Assembly: GCA_963702835.1 (NCBI GenBank)
Contig: OY969762.1
Span: 2,790,001 to 2,854,000 of the forward strand
Source: JAFGAV01 sp041479055
Lineage (GTDB): Bacteria > Acidobacteriota > Aminicenantia > Aminicenantales > JAFGAV01
Direction of reading: 5' to 3'
Length of the DNA stretch: 64,000 nucleotides
In this document: positions 51,385 to 59,708 of the stretch, in pieces
Position numbering within the stretch: position 1 is the first letter of the stretch
Layout: each line of letters begins with the position of its first letter
Notes under the pieces: model-generated
What the model was told of the DNA's origin: nothing
The model's input: the letters and a program-made list of their open reading frames with translations, nothing else
Databases searched by the model: none
Made by a program: the position numbers and the translations under genes

Positions 51385-51962
51385 TAGCCGTTCTCCTTGA
51401 TGGCTTTCAGTAACGTCCGCAGCTGCTTTTTGTTTTTAATGCTTTGTTTCTTCAGGCTCATCCGGCCGGTTTTCATCAGCTTCAAGCCCAGGGGGGCCAT
51501 CTTGAGCAGGCTGAGCGGCTTTCGGGACTTCAGGTACAGCCGGAGGATGAGCCTTATCTCCGAATTCCGCCCGTTCTTGGCGATGATCTTGGACATTTCT
51601 TTGTCTAGGACGGGAATGGCGAAGCGGGCGGGATAGACCTTGGCCTCGATGGCTTTCCTCTTAAGGGCGTACATGACATCGGTAATCTTGATTAGGGCCG
51701 GGCAGCGGACCTGACATGTGTAGCAGGAAGAGCAGAGCCAGAGGGTGAAGCTTTTCAGGACCTCCTCTTTGAAACCGTTCTTGACCAGGCCGACGATTTT
51801 ACGGGGTGGATAATCCATGTAGATGGACATGGGGCAGGAGCTGCTGCAGGTTCCGCACTGAATGCAACGGTCGATCTCCTCACAATGGGACGAGCGTTTG
51901 ATTTCGGCCAGGAAAGTTTTGTCCAGCTCTTGTTCATACTTAACCTTTCTCTGGATTTCCAT
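51384..51962 (-). CDS. hdrC: Heterodisulfide reductase-like subunit HdrC
   Basis: This 192-residue ferredoxin-like subunit carries CIQCGTCSSSCPMS (about 35-48) and CSSCYTCQVRCPALI (about 77-91), linking HdrA and HdrB electronically. The C-terminal third is basic. AAAGGAGGCTTC lies just before ATG. It is the first gene of the twelve-gene run down to 41362; an inverted repeat about 190 bp upstream may control it. Confidence 0.92.
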   Translation of the reverse strand: MEIQRKVKYEQELDKTFLAEIKRSSHCEEIDRCIQCGTCSSSCPMSIYMDYPPRKIVGLVKNGFKEEVLKSFTLWLCSSCYTCQVRCPALIKITDVMYALKRKAIEAKVYPARFAIPVLDKEMSKIIAKNGRNSEIRLILRLYLKSRKPLSLLKMAPLGLKLMKTGRMSLKKQSIKNKKQLRTLLKAIKENG

Positions 51963-52155
51963 GAAGCCTCCTTTTTGAGAAATTGCCGTAATCTAGAAGG
52001 CGCGAAAGCCGCTGCCCGTGAAATAGATGTCCGGGCCTGACACTCACTGGGTGAAGAGTCGTGATCATAGATTTCTCAAAGACCTTCCGTTACGCAGAAA
52101 GGCAAAGCCCCGGGACGTCGGGCCTGGCCCACAACAAATCCTGCACCAATCTTAG

Positions 52156-52194
52156 TGTAATTATAGGAAATGTAAGGATAATCCCATAATTACA
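52156..52194. promoter_or_regulatory. Inverted repeat upstream of hdrC
   Basis: TGTAATTAT (52156-52164) and ATAATTACA (52186-52194) are perfect inverted repeats 21 bp apart in the 442-bp AT-rich gap between hdrC and the divergent lipoprotein gene. A minus-strand TATAAT overlaps the first arm. It may be an operator; no regulator is known. The rest of the gap shows no gene. Confidence 0.4.
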
Positions 52195-52338
52195 GTCGAT
52201 TTTATTGATATTACAGGTGGTTTGTCAATACAAAGCCTCACATTTTTTTATTAATTAAATGGACTGCCCGAGCCGCTTCCGTATCAAGGCCGGAGGGAGG
52301 CCGGGCGGCGAAGAATGTTTCCCCGGCAAGTTTTGGGC

Positions 52339-52368
52339 TTGCATTTCAACTTGATATTCAAGTAAAAT
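52339..52368 (+). promoter_or_regulatory. Promoter of the lipoprotein gene
   Basis: TTGCAT (52339-52344) and TAAAAT (52363-52368) are spaced by 18 bp, 36 bp before the start codon. Confidence 0.5.
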
Positions 52369-52404
52369 CGATGAAGAATGAAACCGGCTCAGGAAGGAGG
52401 AAAA

Positions 52405-53067
52405 ATGGGAAAGAAATGTCTTTATGCATTGAGTGCCCTCGTGCTCCTTTTTGCTTTAACCAGCTGCGTGTCCAAGCCTGAGGATAGCCTGCTTAAAAGC
52501 TACTTCCATGCCATCATGCTGAACGACGTGACGACTATGTCCACCATGGCCCTCGAGCCGATGATGATCGAGTCGGAAGGCTGGAAGATCACCTCCGCGC
52601 CCCAGGAGAAGATCGAGGAAGCCTATCTGCCCGGGCTGAACAAGATGGAGATGGAACTGAAGAAAAAAATGGAAGATCATGTCGGCCCCACCCTGGACGC
52701 CAAAGACCAATTGGACGCCGCCCAGGACGAGCTGAAATACAACAAATCGGCGGCCATGAAGAAACGGGTGGCCGACCTGCAAGCCGCTTACGACAAGATC
52801 TTCGAAGAGCACAAGCAGCTTCAGAAGCAATACAACGATGCTCGTGCGGCGGCCCTCCAGGAAGAGAATATCACCAAGTTCTCTTTGGGCGCCGGCGACA
52901 TCACCAACGCCCGCGAGCTGACGGGCCAGGTCCACTCCAAACAGGTGGAAGTGGCGGCCACCAAAGGCGGCCAGACCAAGAACTACCGCTTCTACATCCG
53001 GCAGTATGTCCTCAAGGATCAAACGCCGGGGAGATGGATCATCATTCGGATTGAGCCGATCCTCTGA
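52405..53067 (+). CDS. Predicted lipoprotein with coiled-coil region
   Basis: This 220-residue protein has a lipoprotein signal (KKCLYALSALVLLFALTSC; lipid-modified Cys near residue 20). The segment around residues 80-160 is charged and helical and may form a coiled coil. The C-terminus has strands (NYRFYIRQYVL, GRWIIIRIEPI). I recognise no domain family. The ATG at 52405 follows AGGAGG; the frame extends nine codons further without a better signal. Monocistronic, upstream of two tRNA genes. Confidence 0.75.
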   Translation: MGKKCLYALSALVLLFALTSCVSKPEDSLLKSYFHAIMLNDVTTMSTMALEPMMIESEGWKITSAPQEKIEEAYLPGLNKMEMELKKKMEDHVGPTLDAKDQLDAAQDELKYNKSAAMKKRVADLQAAYDKIFEEHKQLQKQYNDARAAALQEENITKFSLGAGDITNARELTGQVHSKQVEVAATKGGQTKNYRFYIRQYVLKDQTPGRWIIIRIEPIL

Positions 53068-53069
53068 TA

Positions 53070-53098
53070 TTGACTCTTTTCTATCCGTCGATTATAAA
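53070..53098 (+). promoter_or_regulatory. Promoter of the tRNA-Lys/tRNA-Glu unit
   Basis: TTGACT (53070-53075) and TATAAA (53093-53098) at the ideal 17-bp spacing, 20 bp before tRNA-Lys. Confidence 0.65.
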
Positions 53099-53118
53099 GT
53101 AAAATTTCTCTGTCCGGT

Positions 53119-53190
53119 GGGCCGTTAGCTCAGTGGTAGAGCACCGCCCTTTTAAGGCGGGTGTCGCTGGTTCGAGCCCAGCACGGCTCA
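53119..53190 (+). tRNA. tRNA-Lys (anticodon TTT)
   Basis: The 72-nt gene folds as a cloverleaf: acceptor GGGCCGT with ACGGCTC, D-arm AGCTCAGTGGTAGAGC, anticodon loop CTTTTAA in a CCGCC/GGCGG stem, and T-arm GCTGGTTCGAGCCCAGC. No encoded CCA. Confidence 0.97.
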
Positions 53191-53199
53191 TTCTTATCA

Positions 53200-53274
53200 G
53201 CCCCTGTCGTCTAGCCAGGACTAGGACATCGCCCTTTCAAGGCGGCAACACGGGTTCAAATCCCGTCGGGGGCG
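53200..53274 (+). tRNA. tRNA-Glu (anticodon TTC)
   Basis: The 75-nt gene has acceptor GCCCCTG with CGGGGGC (one G-T pair), anticodon loop CTTTCAA in a CGCC/GGCG stem, and T-arm ACGGGTTCAAATCCCGT. It lies nine bases after tRNA-Lys and shares its promoter. Confidence 0.97.
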
Positions 53275-53290
53275 CTTCCCCAATGCTTTT

Positions 53291-53497
53291 CTATTCTTCC
53301 GCATTCCTCTGCCGGCGTTTTTTCCATGTCTTATAGACCAGGGCAGCCGGGGTCTGGTAGAAGGCGAGGTTGACGGGCGAGATAATGAGCCAAAAGAGGT
53401 TGAAATTGGCGACGGTCAGCCAGATGGAGAAGGCCAGCCCGGCTGCCGACAGCAGCGCGGCTGCGGCCAGCCACAGGAGGGACACGGTCTTGCTCAT
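53291..53497 (-). CDS. Small membrane protein, unknown function
   Basis: This 68-residue protein has two hydrophobic segments (about 6-28 and 32-52) and a basic C-terminus KKRRQR. No family recognised. It lies six bases downstream of the next membrane-protein gene. Confidence 0.6.
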   Translation of the reverse strand: MSKTVSLLWLAAAALLSAAGLAFSIWLTVANFNLFWLIISPVNLAFYQTPAALVYKTWKKRRQRNAEE

Positions 53498-53503
53498 CGG
53501 CCT

Positions 53504-54223
53504 TCAGGGGTTCTTGCGGAAATATTCGATGACGCCCCGGGCCTTATCTTCCTGACCCGGAGGCACGGGCACTCGAACCGAATAGCTGGCCAGGGCCCGG
53601 CCGGACGGCGCACTGTAGCTGAACTCGATGAGCGGCGGCTGGCCCGGCAGGAATTTCACCTCCTCCAGGGTGGACCCCAGAGCGCCCCAGGTGTGAAGCT
53701 GCTTGTTGAGCAACACGGCGGTGGGGGTGATAGTGGCTTCGCCCTTGGCCCTCCGGTTCTGCCGGAAAGTGTACTGGATGGAGAGATAGGCGGTCAGACG
53801 GATGAGGATGATGAGGCCGATCATGATCAGCAGGACGATAAACCCCGCCTCCCGGTCGAGGAGGAAAAAGAGAAGGCCGAAGAAGACGGCGAAAGCGGAG
53901 ATGATATAGAACAGGGTCATCTTGTTCCGCTTGTCGGCGCGGTAGTCTTTTTCCGTGTAGTCCTGCCAGAGGCTCTCGCTGTAGGTCCAGTGGACCAGGA
54001 CAGCCCCGCCGGAGGTGATACTGTCCCACTGCCTGGCCAGGTTGCGGTAGAGGAAGAAGACGGTCAAGCCGATAGTCACCACCAGGAGGCCGGCCATGGC
54101 CAGGGCGAAGCCGCCTTTCATCCCCTCCATCCAGCCCAGGCCCATGGGGCCCAGGATGAGGAACAGCCCCAGGCCGGTGATGATCCAGGAGAAGCGGGCC
54201 ACCTTTCGCTTGGGGTTGGTCAT
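53504..54223 (-). CDS. Membrane protein of unknown function
   Basis: This 239-residue protein has two N-terminal helices (about 10-30, 38-60), then a soluble stretch and two more helices (about 105-125, 130-150). A predicted beta-rich cytoplasmic C-terminal domain follows. The layout resembles PH-like YcxB/bPH membrane proteins, but the match is weak. It lies seven bases downstream of the next gene on the same strand. Confidence 0.65.
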   Translation of the reverse strand: MTNPKRKVARFSWIITGLGLFLILGPMGLGWMEGMKGGFALAMAGLLVVTIGLTVFFLYRNLARQWDSITSGGAVLVHWTYSESLWQDYTEKDYRADKRNKMTLFYIISAFAVFFGLLFFLLDREAGFIVLLIMIGLIILIRLTAYLSIQYTFRQNRRAKGEATITPTAVLLNKQLHTWGALGSTLEEVKFLPGQPPLIEFSYSAPSGRALASYSVRVPVPPGQEDKARGVIEYFRKNP

Positions 54224-54230
54224 GGCTGCA

Positions 54231-54689
54231 TTAAGAAGCCCGACGGTTGACGATCTCCAGGTTCTCCATGCCGTATGTCTCGATTTCTTCGGTGTACCTC
54301 TGGAAGACCGGCTCTTCTTTTTTCTTGAGCTCTTCCCAGGGCAAGGACTCCATAATCTGCTGGCCGTACTTCCGGAAGAGGTCCCGGCTGGTCAGCCGGT
54401 TGATGAGTTCATCCCAGAAGGTGTTCTCGATGAAATCATCGAGGTAGAGGTTGATATCCTGGGCCTGGCTGAATTCCTCGGAGGGATAGGCCTCGCCCGT
54501 CTCCTCATCCATGTCCATGGCCCGGTCCAGGCCGAACTCCTTGGCCAGGGAAAAGAGGTAACTCTCCAAGGCGTCGAATCGGTCCACCGGCTGATCGGGG
54601 CGATAGTTATTGACTAGATAGTTGCCCAGATAGACCACCTTCAACAGGTCCTCGTATTGCTGAGGGGTCAGCTTGATATTTTTAACCAT
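54231..54689 (-). CDS. Conserved hypothetical acidic protein
   Basis: This 152-residue soluble, acidic and mostly helical protein starts VKNIKLTPQQYEDLLKVVYLGNY. I know no function. ATG 54689 is behind GGAGGTGAAGCC; upstream codons in the frame belong to noise over the thioesterase gene. It probably forms a unit with the two membrane-protein genes downstream. Confidence 0.7.
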   Translation of the reverse strand: MVKNIKLTPQQYEDLLKVVYLGNYLVNNYRPDQPVDRFDALESYLFSLAKEFGLDRAMDMDEETGEAYPSEEFSQAQDINLYLDDFIENTFWDELINRLTSRDLFRKYGQQIMESLPWEELKKKEEPVFQRYTEEIETYGMENLEIVNRRAS

Positions 54690-54732
54690 GGCTTCACCTC
54701 CGGCTGAAATTCTCTTTGAATGATGAATTATA

Positions 54733-55494
54733 TCACGACCCGGCCGGCCAGGTGGTGGTGAGGCGGGCCATCTCCAGGCCGTCCCTTTCACGCAGAAGTG
54801 AGTGGCCCAAGCGCAGGGGTTCTTCCTCGGACAAAAAACCGGACCGGGCGGCAACCCTATCGCCCAGGACGATCTCGGAGCGGAAAGAGGCTTCCAAGTC
54901 GGATATGCGGCGTTTCTCCCAGACCTCGGAGGGGACGGCCTCCAGACCCAGCTCAATGGTCTTCACGAAATTGACGTGATGGTTGAGGTCCAGGTCGCTG
55001 CGGCGCACCTCGAGGAGGCGGCTGAAGGGCGCCTGGCCCGGAGCGGGCAGCTTGTCGAACGGGTCATCCAGGGCCCGGCCTGGACACTTCTCATGCAGCC
55101 GGGCGATGAACTCGGGCAGGGGGCTGGTCTTTTTGCTTCCTAAATCGATGACCATCCAGGAACTGGTGGCTATGGCCAGCGGCCGGCCGTCGGCGTCGAG
55201 GATCCGGAAGTCTCTTAAGGCGAAATGGTCCGAGACGGCCGAAGGCCAGGTCTCCACGATGATATCCTGGCCCCACTGGGGATAGCCTGCCACCCGGACA
55301 TGGATACGGGAGAGGACCCAGGTCAGGTTATGGGCCAGAAGCCCCTCACTGCCCATCCCCAGTGACTGGGCCTGAGCGGCCGCCACTTCCTGAAGGGCGT
55401 TGCATAGCGCCGAGAGGCGCAGACGCCAGAAGTCGTCCATGTCATGGGTTCGGATGCGGAATGTCTCCCGCCATATAATCGGCGTTTCGGCCAC
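54733..55494 (-). CDS. Acyl-ACP thioesterase (FatA/FatB-like)
   Basis: This 253-residue protein has two hotdog domains of the acyl-ACP thioesterase family (PF01643). The first half starts IIWRETFRIRTHDMD and includes WVLSRIHVRV and IVETWP; the second has RRSDLDLNHHVNFVKTIEL, with the catalytic Asn/His region. It releases free fatty acids from acyl carrier protein. Start GTG 55494 with AAAGGAG ten bases upstream is favoured; the frame continues to 55947 over the divergent lipoprotein gene and is not coding there. Confidence 0.88.
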   Translation of the reverse strand: MAETPIIWRETFRIRTHDMDDFWRLRLSALCNALQEVAAAQAQSLGMGSEGLLAHNLTWVLSRIHVRVAGYPQWGQDIIVETWPSAVSDHFALRDFRILDADGRPLAIATSSWMVIDLGSKKTSPLPEFIARLHEKCPGRALDDPFDKLPAPGQAPFSRLLEVRRSDLDLNHHVNFVKTIELGLEAVPSEVWEKRRISDLEASFRSEIVLGDRVAARSGFLSEEEPLRLGHSLLRERDGLEMARLTTTWPAGS

Positions 55495-55582
55495 GGCGGC
55501 TGGGCTCCTTTCGGCCGGCAGGTTCTCGCCGGCGGAATATTCATTGTCCGATTTCAGCGCGACGCCGTCAAGGAGAGGATTA

Positions 55583-55610
55583 TTGTATTTTTTCAGGTTC
55601 CTTGTAGAAT
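55583..55610 (+). promoter_or_regulatory. Promoter of the lipoprotein gene at 55633
   Basis: TTGTAT (55583-55588) and TAGAAT (55605-55610) spaced by 16 bp, 22 bp before the ATG. Confidence 0.5.
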
Positions 55611-55632
55611 ATACGAGGAAAAGGAGGAAACA

Positions 55633-56154
55633 ATGCGCAGCTTTATGAAACAAGGAATTGCCGGAGCTTCGGTAGCCCTCTTGATTTTGGGGCTGGTCGT
55701 CCTGCCCGCCTGCAAGAGCGGGGAGAAGACCGCTGAAGAGATGGCCAAGAACGCCATCGAAAAGGCCACCGGAGGGAAAGCCGTTGTGGACATCAAGGGC
55801 GGAAGCTTCAAGGTCAAGACGGAAGGCGGAGAAATGAGCTGGGGCGAAGCCGCCGTCTGGCCCGAGGACCTGCCCTCCGATGTGCCCAAGTTCACCTACG
55901 GCAAGATCACCGGCGTGGTGCGGGCCAGCGGCGCTGACGGAAAGCACTGGACCCTGGCCCTGGCCGAAGTCGAGGCGGACGGCCTGGGCAAATACATCGA
56001 GACGTTGAAGACCGCGGGCTGGTCGATCGTGATGGATGCGCGATCGGTTGAGGGCGGAACCGTCGTCGCTGAGAAAGGCAAATTCAACCTGACCTTCGGC
56101 TACAGCGAGAGCGGAAAGGCCGGTTCACTGCATGCCACGGAGAAGGCTCAGTAA
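55633..56154 (+). CDS. Predicted lipoprotein, unknown function
   Basis: This 173-residue protein has a lipoprotein signal (VALLILGLVVLPAC; Cys near 27). The mature part contains WPEDLPSDVPKFTYGKITGVV and alternating strands. Similar small lipoproteins are often annotated only as hypothetical. AAGGAGG lies seven bases before ATG 55633. It is divergent from the thioesterase gene. Confidence 0.75.
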   Translation: MRSFMKQGIAGASVALLILGLVVLPACKSGEKTAEEMAKNAIEKATGGKAVVDIKGGSFKVKTEGGEMSWGEAAVWPEDLPSDVPKFTYGKITGVVRASGADGKHWTLALAEVEADGLGKYIETLKTAGWSIVMDARSVEGGTVVAEKGKFNLTFGYSESGKAGSLHATEKAQ

Positions 56155-56234
56155 GCCGCCAGCCTGTTTATTTTTTGCGCCTTTTCCGGTAATCCGTATA
56201 GTCGGGGACCCGGCGTCTATACTCCTTGTCCAGT

Positions 56235-57338
56235 TTATTTCAATGCCAGCGTCTGGCCGATCTTCATAAGGAGGAAGGTGTCGGCCGGAATTCCCATTCG
56301 GCTTAAGGCCAGCCGCAAGTGAATAGGTGGCTCGGCCAGGGGCTCGGCGGGGGGCACCGGGCTCATGGGGAACGTCCCCCAGTGCATGGCGATCGACAGC
56401 TCCGCCGCCAGGTCGAGGTGCGCTTGGACCGCCTCGGCCGGGTCCATATGCACCGGCCGCACCAGCCGGCGGGGGCCGTAGTGGCCGATGGGCAGCAAGG
56501 CCAGGCGGACCGGCCCGAAGCGGACGGCGATCTCTCGGAAGTGAGGGCCGTAGCCCGTGTCACCGGCAAAATAGATCTTTCCTCGGCCGGTCTCCAGTAC
56601 CCAGCCCGCCCACAGATCCCGGTCTATGTCGAACAGTCCGCGGTTGGAATTATGCCGGGCTGGCACGCAGTGAACGAGCAGGGAGCCGACGAAGGAGGTC
56701 TGCCACCAGTCGAGCTCCGAGACCCTGTAGATCCCCCACTCAGCCAGGCGCCGATGGTGGCCCAGGGGAACAAAGGTGCGAGGGCCGTTCCCCAGCCGCT
56801 GCAGCGTGCCCTTGTCCAGGTGGTCATAGTGATTGTGACTGATGAGCACGACGTCTATGGCCGGCAGGTCCCTGAACTCCAGCCCGGGCGGGGCCAGGCG
56901 CTCCGGCCCGGCGAAGGAAAAGGGGGAAGCCCGGCGGCTGAAGACGGGGTCGGTCAGGATGTTCAACCCGTCCACCTGAATGAGGAAGGTGGAGTGTCCG
57001 ATCCAGGTGACCTGGATAGCGGCGGGATCGGGCCGGAGGATTCGGGCCAGGTCCGGCTTCACGGTCTCCGGTTTGAAGACCGATGGAACAAGGGCCGGGT
57101 CGATGGCCGGCGCGTCAGCCGGCACCAGGCCCAACAGGCAGCGGAGTTGCGACCAGAAAGAAAAGGACGGCTCGGCCGGGATGTTGTGGAAGGCACGCGG
57201 CCCGTGATGGGCCGGAGCGGAGTGATCCCGGGGGGCGAACTCGAAGGAGGCACAGCCGGCCAGGCTGAGAATCAGGATGAGGCATAGGAAGGATTTAACT
57301 GTGGAACGTGCGCGTCCTAACATGGCCGGCCAAGTCAT
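56235..57338 (-). CDS. MBL-fold metal-dependent hydrolase, lipoprotein
   Basis: This 367-residue protein has a lipoprotein signal (FLCLILILSLAGC) and a metallo-beta-lactamase fold of the UlaG/NAPE-PLD-like type. Metal motifs are SHNHYDHLD (HxHxDH), VPARHNSNRG, FAGDTGYG and AMHWGTFPMSP. GHSTFLIQVDGLNILTDPVFSRRASP is the typical early segment. It is likely to cleave a phosphodiester or lactone outside the cytoplasm; substrate unknown. It borders the AT-rich island. Confidence 0.88.
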   Translation of the reverse strand: MTWPAMLGRARSTVKSFLCLILILSLAGCASFEFAPRDHSAPAHHGPRAFHNIPAEPSFSFWSQLRCLLGLVPADAPAIDPALVPSVFKPETVKPDLARILRPDPAAIQVTWIGHSTFLIQVDGLNILTDPVFSRRASPFSFAGPERLAPPGLEFRDLPAIDVVLISHNHYDHLDKGTLQRLGNGPRTFVPLGHHRRLAEWGIYRVSELDWWQTSFVGSLLVHCVPARHNSNRGLFDIDRDLWAGWVLETGRGKIYFAGDTGYGPHFREIAVRFGPVRLALLPIGHYGPRRLVRPVHMDPAEAVQAHLDLAAELSIAMHWGTFPMSPVPPAEPLAEPPIHLRLALSRMGIPADTFLLMKIGQTLALK

Positions 57339-57370
57339 GTCATCATTTTTTGAGGCTGTATGTCAAATAG

Positions 57371-57472
57371 TCCCCTTCTGTAATTAGGGGGGCATAAGGA
57401 AGGCGTATTGAGCAAAAAACGCCTACTTCTCTAAAAGTATTTATTAACCCCCCGTAGCCCCCCTCTGGAATC
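57371..57472 (+). repeat. C-run/G-run hairpin repeat, left boundary of the AT-rich island
   Basis: TCCCCTTCTGTAATTAGGGG (57370-57389) is followed by GGCATAAGGAAGGCGT, a GCGT-loop-ACGCC hairpin, AT-rich sequence and ATTAACCCCCCGTAGCCCCC. The same order of blocks occurs at 61205-61303. A minus-strand open frame across it (57343-57588) is not coding. Confidence 0.6.
57378..57406 (+). repeat. 29-bp exact direct repeat, left copy
   Basis: The sequence starts CTGTAATTAGGGGGGC and ends ATAAGGAAGGCGT. It is identical to 61275-61303 and brackets the AT-rich island. Confidence 0.75.
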
Positions 57473-57522
57473 GCAAAGATGGGCAGCATAAGCTTGAAAG
57501 AGACTGGAGCCTGATAATTTAT

Positions 57523-57798
57523 TTGCTTCTTGACATTCACCTTTTTTCGGCAGAGCTGCCAGAGATTCTGAAATTCGTCAATAAGCATGAAAAAAAGCCG
57601 ACCGATAAGGCCTTAAAAGCTCTCAAAAATATACTATGGAATTCATATAAGAATTTTCCGCCCCTTCATGGTTGGTCGTTTCCAAAAGAAGTCTCCGGGA
57701 AGAAAAAAACAAAAAAGCCAAAGATAAAAAAGCCTGAGACGGGTTTTAGAAAATTGATCGTCAATAACGATGGAAGGCTACAGATCGTCAGGCTTTAA
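57523..57798 (+). CDS. Hypothetical protein or 3-prime gene fragment
   Basis: This 91-codon frame (FVNKHEKKPTDKALKALKN, a Lys-rich middle, then GFRKLIVNNDGRLQIVRL) reads like the end of a real protein. It has no clear start signal, begins close to the repeat boundary, and may be a truncated gene. No family recognised. Confidence 0.35.
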   Translation: MLLDIHLFSAELPEILKFVNKHEKKPTDKALKALKNILWNSYKNFPPLHGWSFPKEVSGKKKTKKPKIKKPETGFRKLIVNNDGRLQIVRL

Positions 57799-57839
57799 AA
57801 TACAATGCCCCTAGGTTTCTCTGCGCTTGTAGATAGGGG

Positions 57840-58379
57840 TCAGTTTAATATAAGAAAAGCTGTGAGAATTAATAATCCAATAGTTAATGCCGCCAAAACA
57901 AAGGTTAATATTGTTAACCTAATGCTATGTAAATCTACGGTCGGTAAAATGTTTCTGCAAAAGTCTATTGGTTTTCCTGCTGTCCCACCACTTGACCATA
58001 TTGATATATCTTTAAGGTCGGTTTGTCCTGGCGTTATTGTATAGGTAGCTCTTTGCACTGAGTCTAGAAATAAGCGCATATCGATCCAATATATACCCGC
58101 AGTAGGCAAGAATACATGAATGGCTTCTGTTTCTTTGCTTTCCCTTGGTTTTAAATCAGTAACCTTAAAGCTTCTTCCAAAAGTAAAAGAACAACGATCA
58201 CCCTTGATTTCAATTTCATCTAATTTTACTTCATTAAGAGCAACCTCGCTTCTATTATGAACCCTAAAAGCTATTGCGGTAGTTTTTAAAGAACAAGTAG
58301 CTCGTTTTGTGCCCGAAAGCCGCTTTATAACAGGCTTTCGCTTGATTATGGGTTCGATTTGAATTTTTACCGAAGTCAT
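57840..58379 (-). CDS. Hypothetical protein with C-terminal membrane anchor
   Basis: This 179-residue protein has a beta-rich N-terminal region with AIAFRVHNRSEVALNEV, possibly an Ig-like fold, and one strong hydrophobic segment at about 154-178. Codons are AT-rich. No family recognised. It lies between other island genes on the same strand. Confidence 0.55.
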   Translation of the reverse strand: MTSVKIQIEPIIKRKPVIKRLSGTKRATCSLKTTAIAFRVHNRSEVALNEVKLDEIEIKGDRCSFTFGRSFKVTDLKPRESKETEAIHVFLPTAGIYWIDMRLFLDSVQRATYTITPGQTDLKDISIWSSGGTAGKPIDFCRNILPTVDLHSIRLTILTFVLAALTIGLLILTAFLILN

Positions 58380-58447
58380 GTCCCCCCCTTTATCGCAGCC
58401 GTTTCTCTCTGGATGATCTCGTCATATTTATGGATAAATGATTAACC

Positions 58448-58747
58448 CTATGGCTTTGTGCGCGGACTTTTTTTATAAGCATAAACCATTCCGGCCGTAT
58501 AATCCCCCCCGCCTGACCCCCCAACTGCTCCTCTGGCAATAAAAAAACTTTCCACTCCTCTTGCCTCGTCAGCATTGTCGGCATTTTCATATATCCAAAG
58601 ATCAGTCTCTTTGTTCACATTGTGATCAACAAATAATCTCTTTTCTGCATCTTGGCTTACGCCTACATACCAATTACTAAGAGAACCATTATTAGATTGA
58701 ATAAACTTCAAAAATTTGCCAATTATTTCATTTTTTGATAATGACAT
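58448..58747 (-). CDS. Small hypothetical protein, possibly GIY-YIG-like
   Basis: This 99-residue protein contains WYVGVSQDAEKRLF, recalling YVG-x-KR of GIY-YIG nucleases, then GVESFFIARGAVGGSGGGD and VYAYKK at the end. The catalytic glutamate may be in DEARGVE. The assignment is tentative. GAAAGGAGAGAATA precedes the ATG. Confidence 0.5.
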   Translation of the reverse strand: MSLSKNEIIGKFLKFIQSNNGSLSNWYVGVSQDAEKRLFVDHNVNKETDLWIYENADNADEARGVESFFIARGAVGGSGGGDYTAGMVYAYKKSPRTKP

Positions 58748-58804
58748 TATTCTCTCCTTTCCATTTTTTTATCTTCCACCTCACCAGCGGCGGCGGCTTC
58801 TCTT

Positions 58805-59575
58805 TTATATCTCCTTTGCGGTTTTTGGAATCTCATCTTGAGTTGATTCAATTTTGATTCTAGGGCTCTTTCGCGGGGTCCTCTTTTTTCTTACCTTGAT
58901 ATCAGCTATGTCCGCTAAAATTTCTTTATCCAAAAGATTTCTTAATGCTCTAAATACGTCTTCTGTGCCAACGCGCACCTTGGCTCCGCGATTTATTTCT
59001 CTTTTGATTGTCTTAAGAACAACCATGCTAAACAATGCCTTGGAAATGGCCTGGGGGGTCAGCATGGTTTTCTTTTTCCAATATTTATCTAATTCACCCC
59101 TCAAGTAATATTTTCTATGTAATAGACTGATTTTATCAAGAACTTCTTTTGGCTTATCTTGAAAATCCTGGATAATATTTAGTTTGAAAACTGGCGACCT
59201 ATCAATACCTTCGGCCTCGCTAAAATCAAGGTGATAAAGATTCCAATCTATTCCATTGGTTAAAAGAACCCATCGAGTTCCGCTTTTCATGGCATAGTTT
59301 TCGGCCTGTTCAATATGCCGATCGACAAGTCGAATTCCGGGCTGCTTTACCTCAACCAGTATTTCGGCTTGCCCTTTAATCTTAATTGCTATGTCACAAT
59401 ATTTATCTTTGATTTGATATTCTTTGCTTATTTCAGAAAAAACATCATAGCCCAAGACTTCTTTAAAAAATTCAACAATATACATCACAAGATCGGCTTC
59501 TTTTTTCCCGGCTTCCTTGGCTTCAGTGAATATTTTAATATAGTGCTTCAAAGATTTTTTGAGATCTTTTTCCAT
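58805..59575 (-). CDS. PD-(D/E)xK nuclease-fold protein (HSDR_N-like)
   Basis: This 256-residue protein resembles the N-terminal nuclease domain of type I restriction R subunits: EVLGYDVFSEI, DKYCDIAIKIKGQAEILVEVKQPG with the D-x(n)-ExK catalytic signature, then ALLTNG-like WVLLTNGIDWNLYHL. No helicase follows, so it is not a complete type I enzyme. Such stand-alone proteins are common on mobile DNA. Start ATG 59575 has GGAGG five bases before; a GTG/ATG seven codons earlier is less supported. Confidence 0.75.
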   Translation of the reverse strand: MEKDLKKSLKHYIKIFTEAKEAGKKEADLVMYIVEFFKEVLGYDVFSEISKEYQIKDKYCDIAIKIKGQAEILVEVKQPGIRLVDRHIEQAENYAMKSGTRWVLLTNGIDWNLYHLDFSEAEGIDRSPVFKLNIIQDFQDKPKEVLDKISLLHRKYYLRGELDKYWKKKTMLTPQAISKALFSMVVLKTIKREINRGAKVRVGTEDVFRALRNLLDKEILADIADIKVRKKRTPRKSPRIKIESTQDEIPKTAKEI

Positions 59576-59708
59576 GTTCGCCTCCCCCTTGACCATTTGA
59601 TGGTCGAATCAATTTATTCAATACCCAAATCACCCGGCCGCGGATGATTGAGATGTCGGCCTTGTGGAATCTTAGCAATCCCCCCTGCCCTTGGATAGAT
59701 TACTATAA

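Noticed and set aside
57343..57588. 81-codon minus-strand frame at the island edge
   Set aside because: It spans the hairpin repeat and the direct repeat and overlaps a better plus-strand frame.
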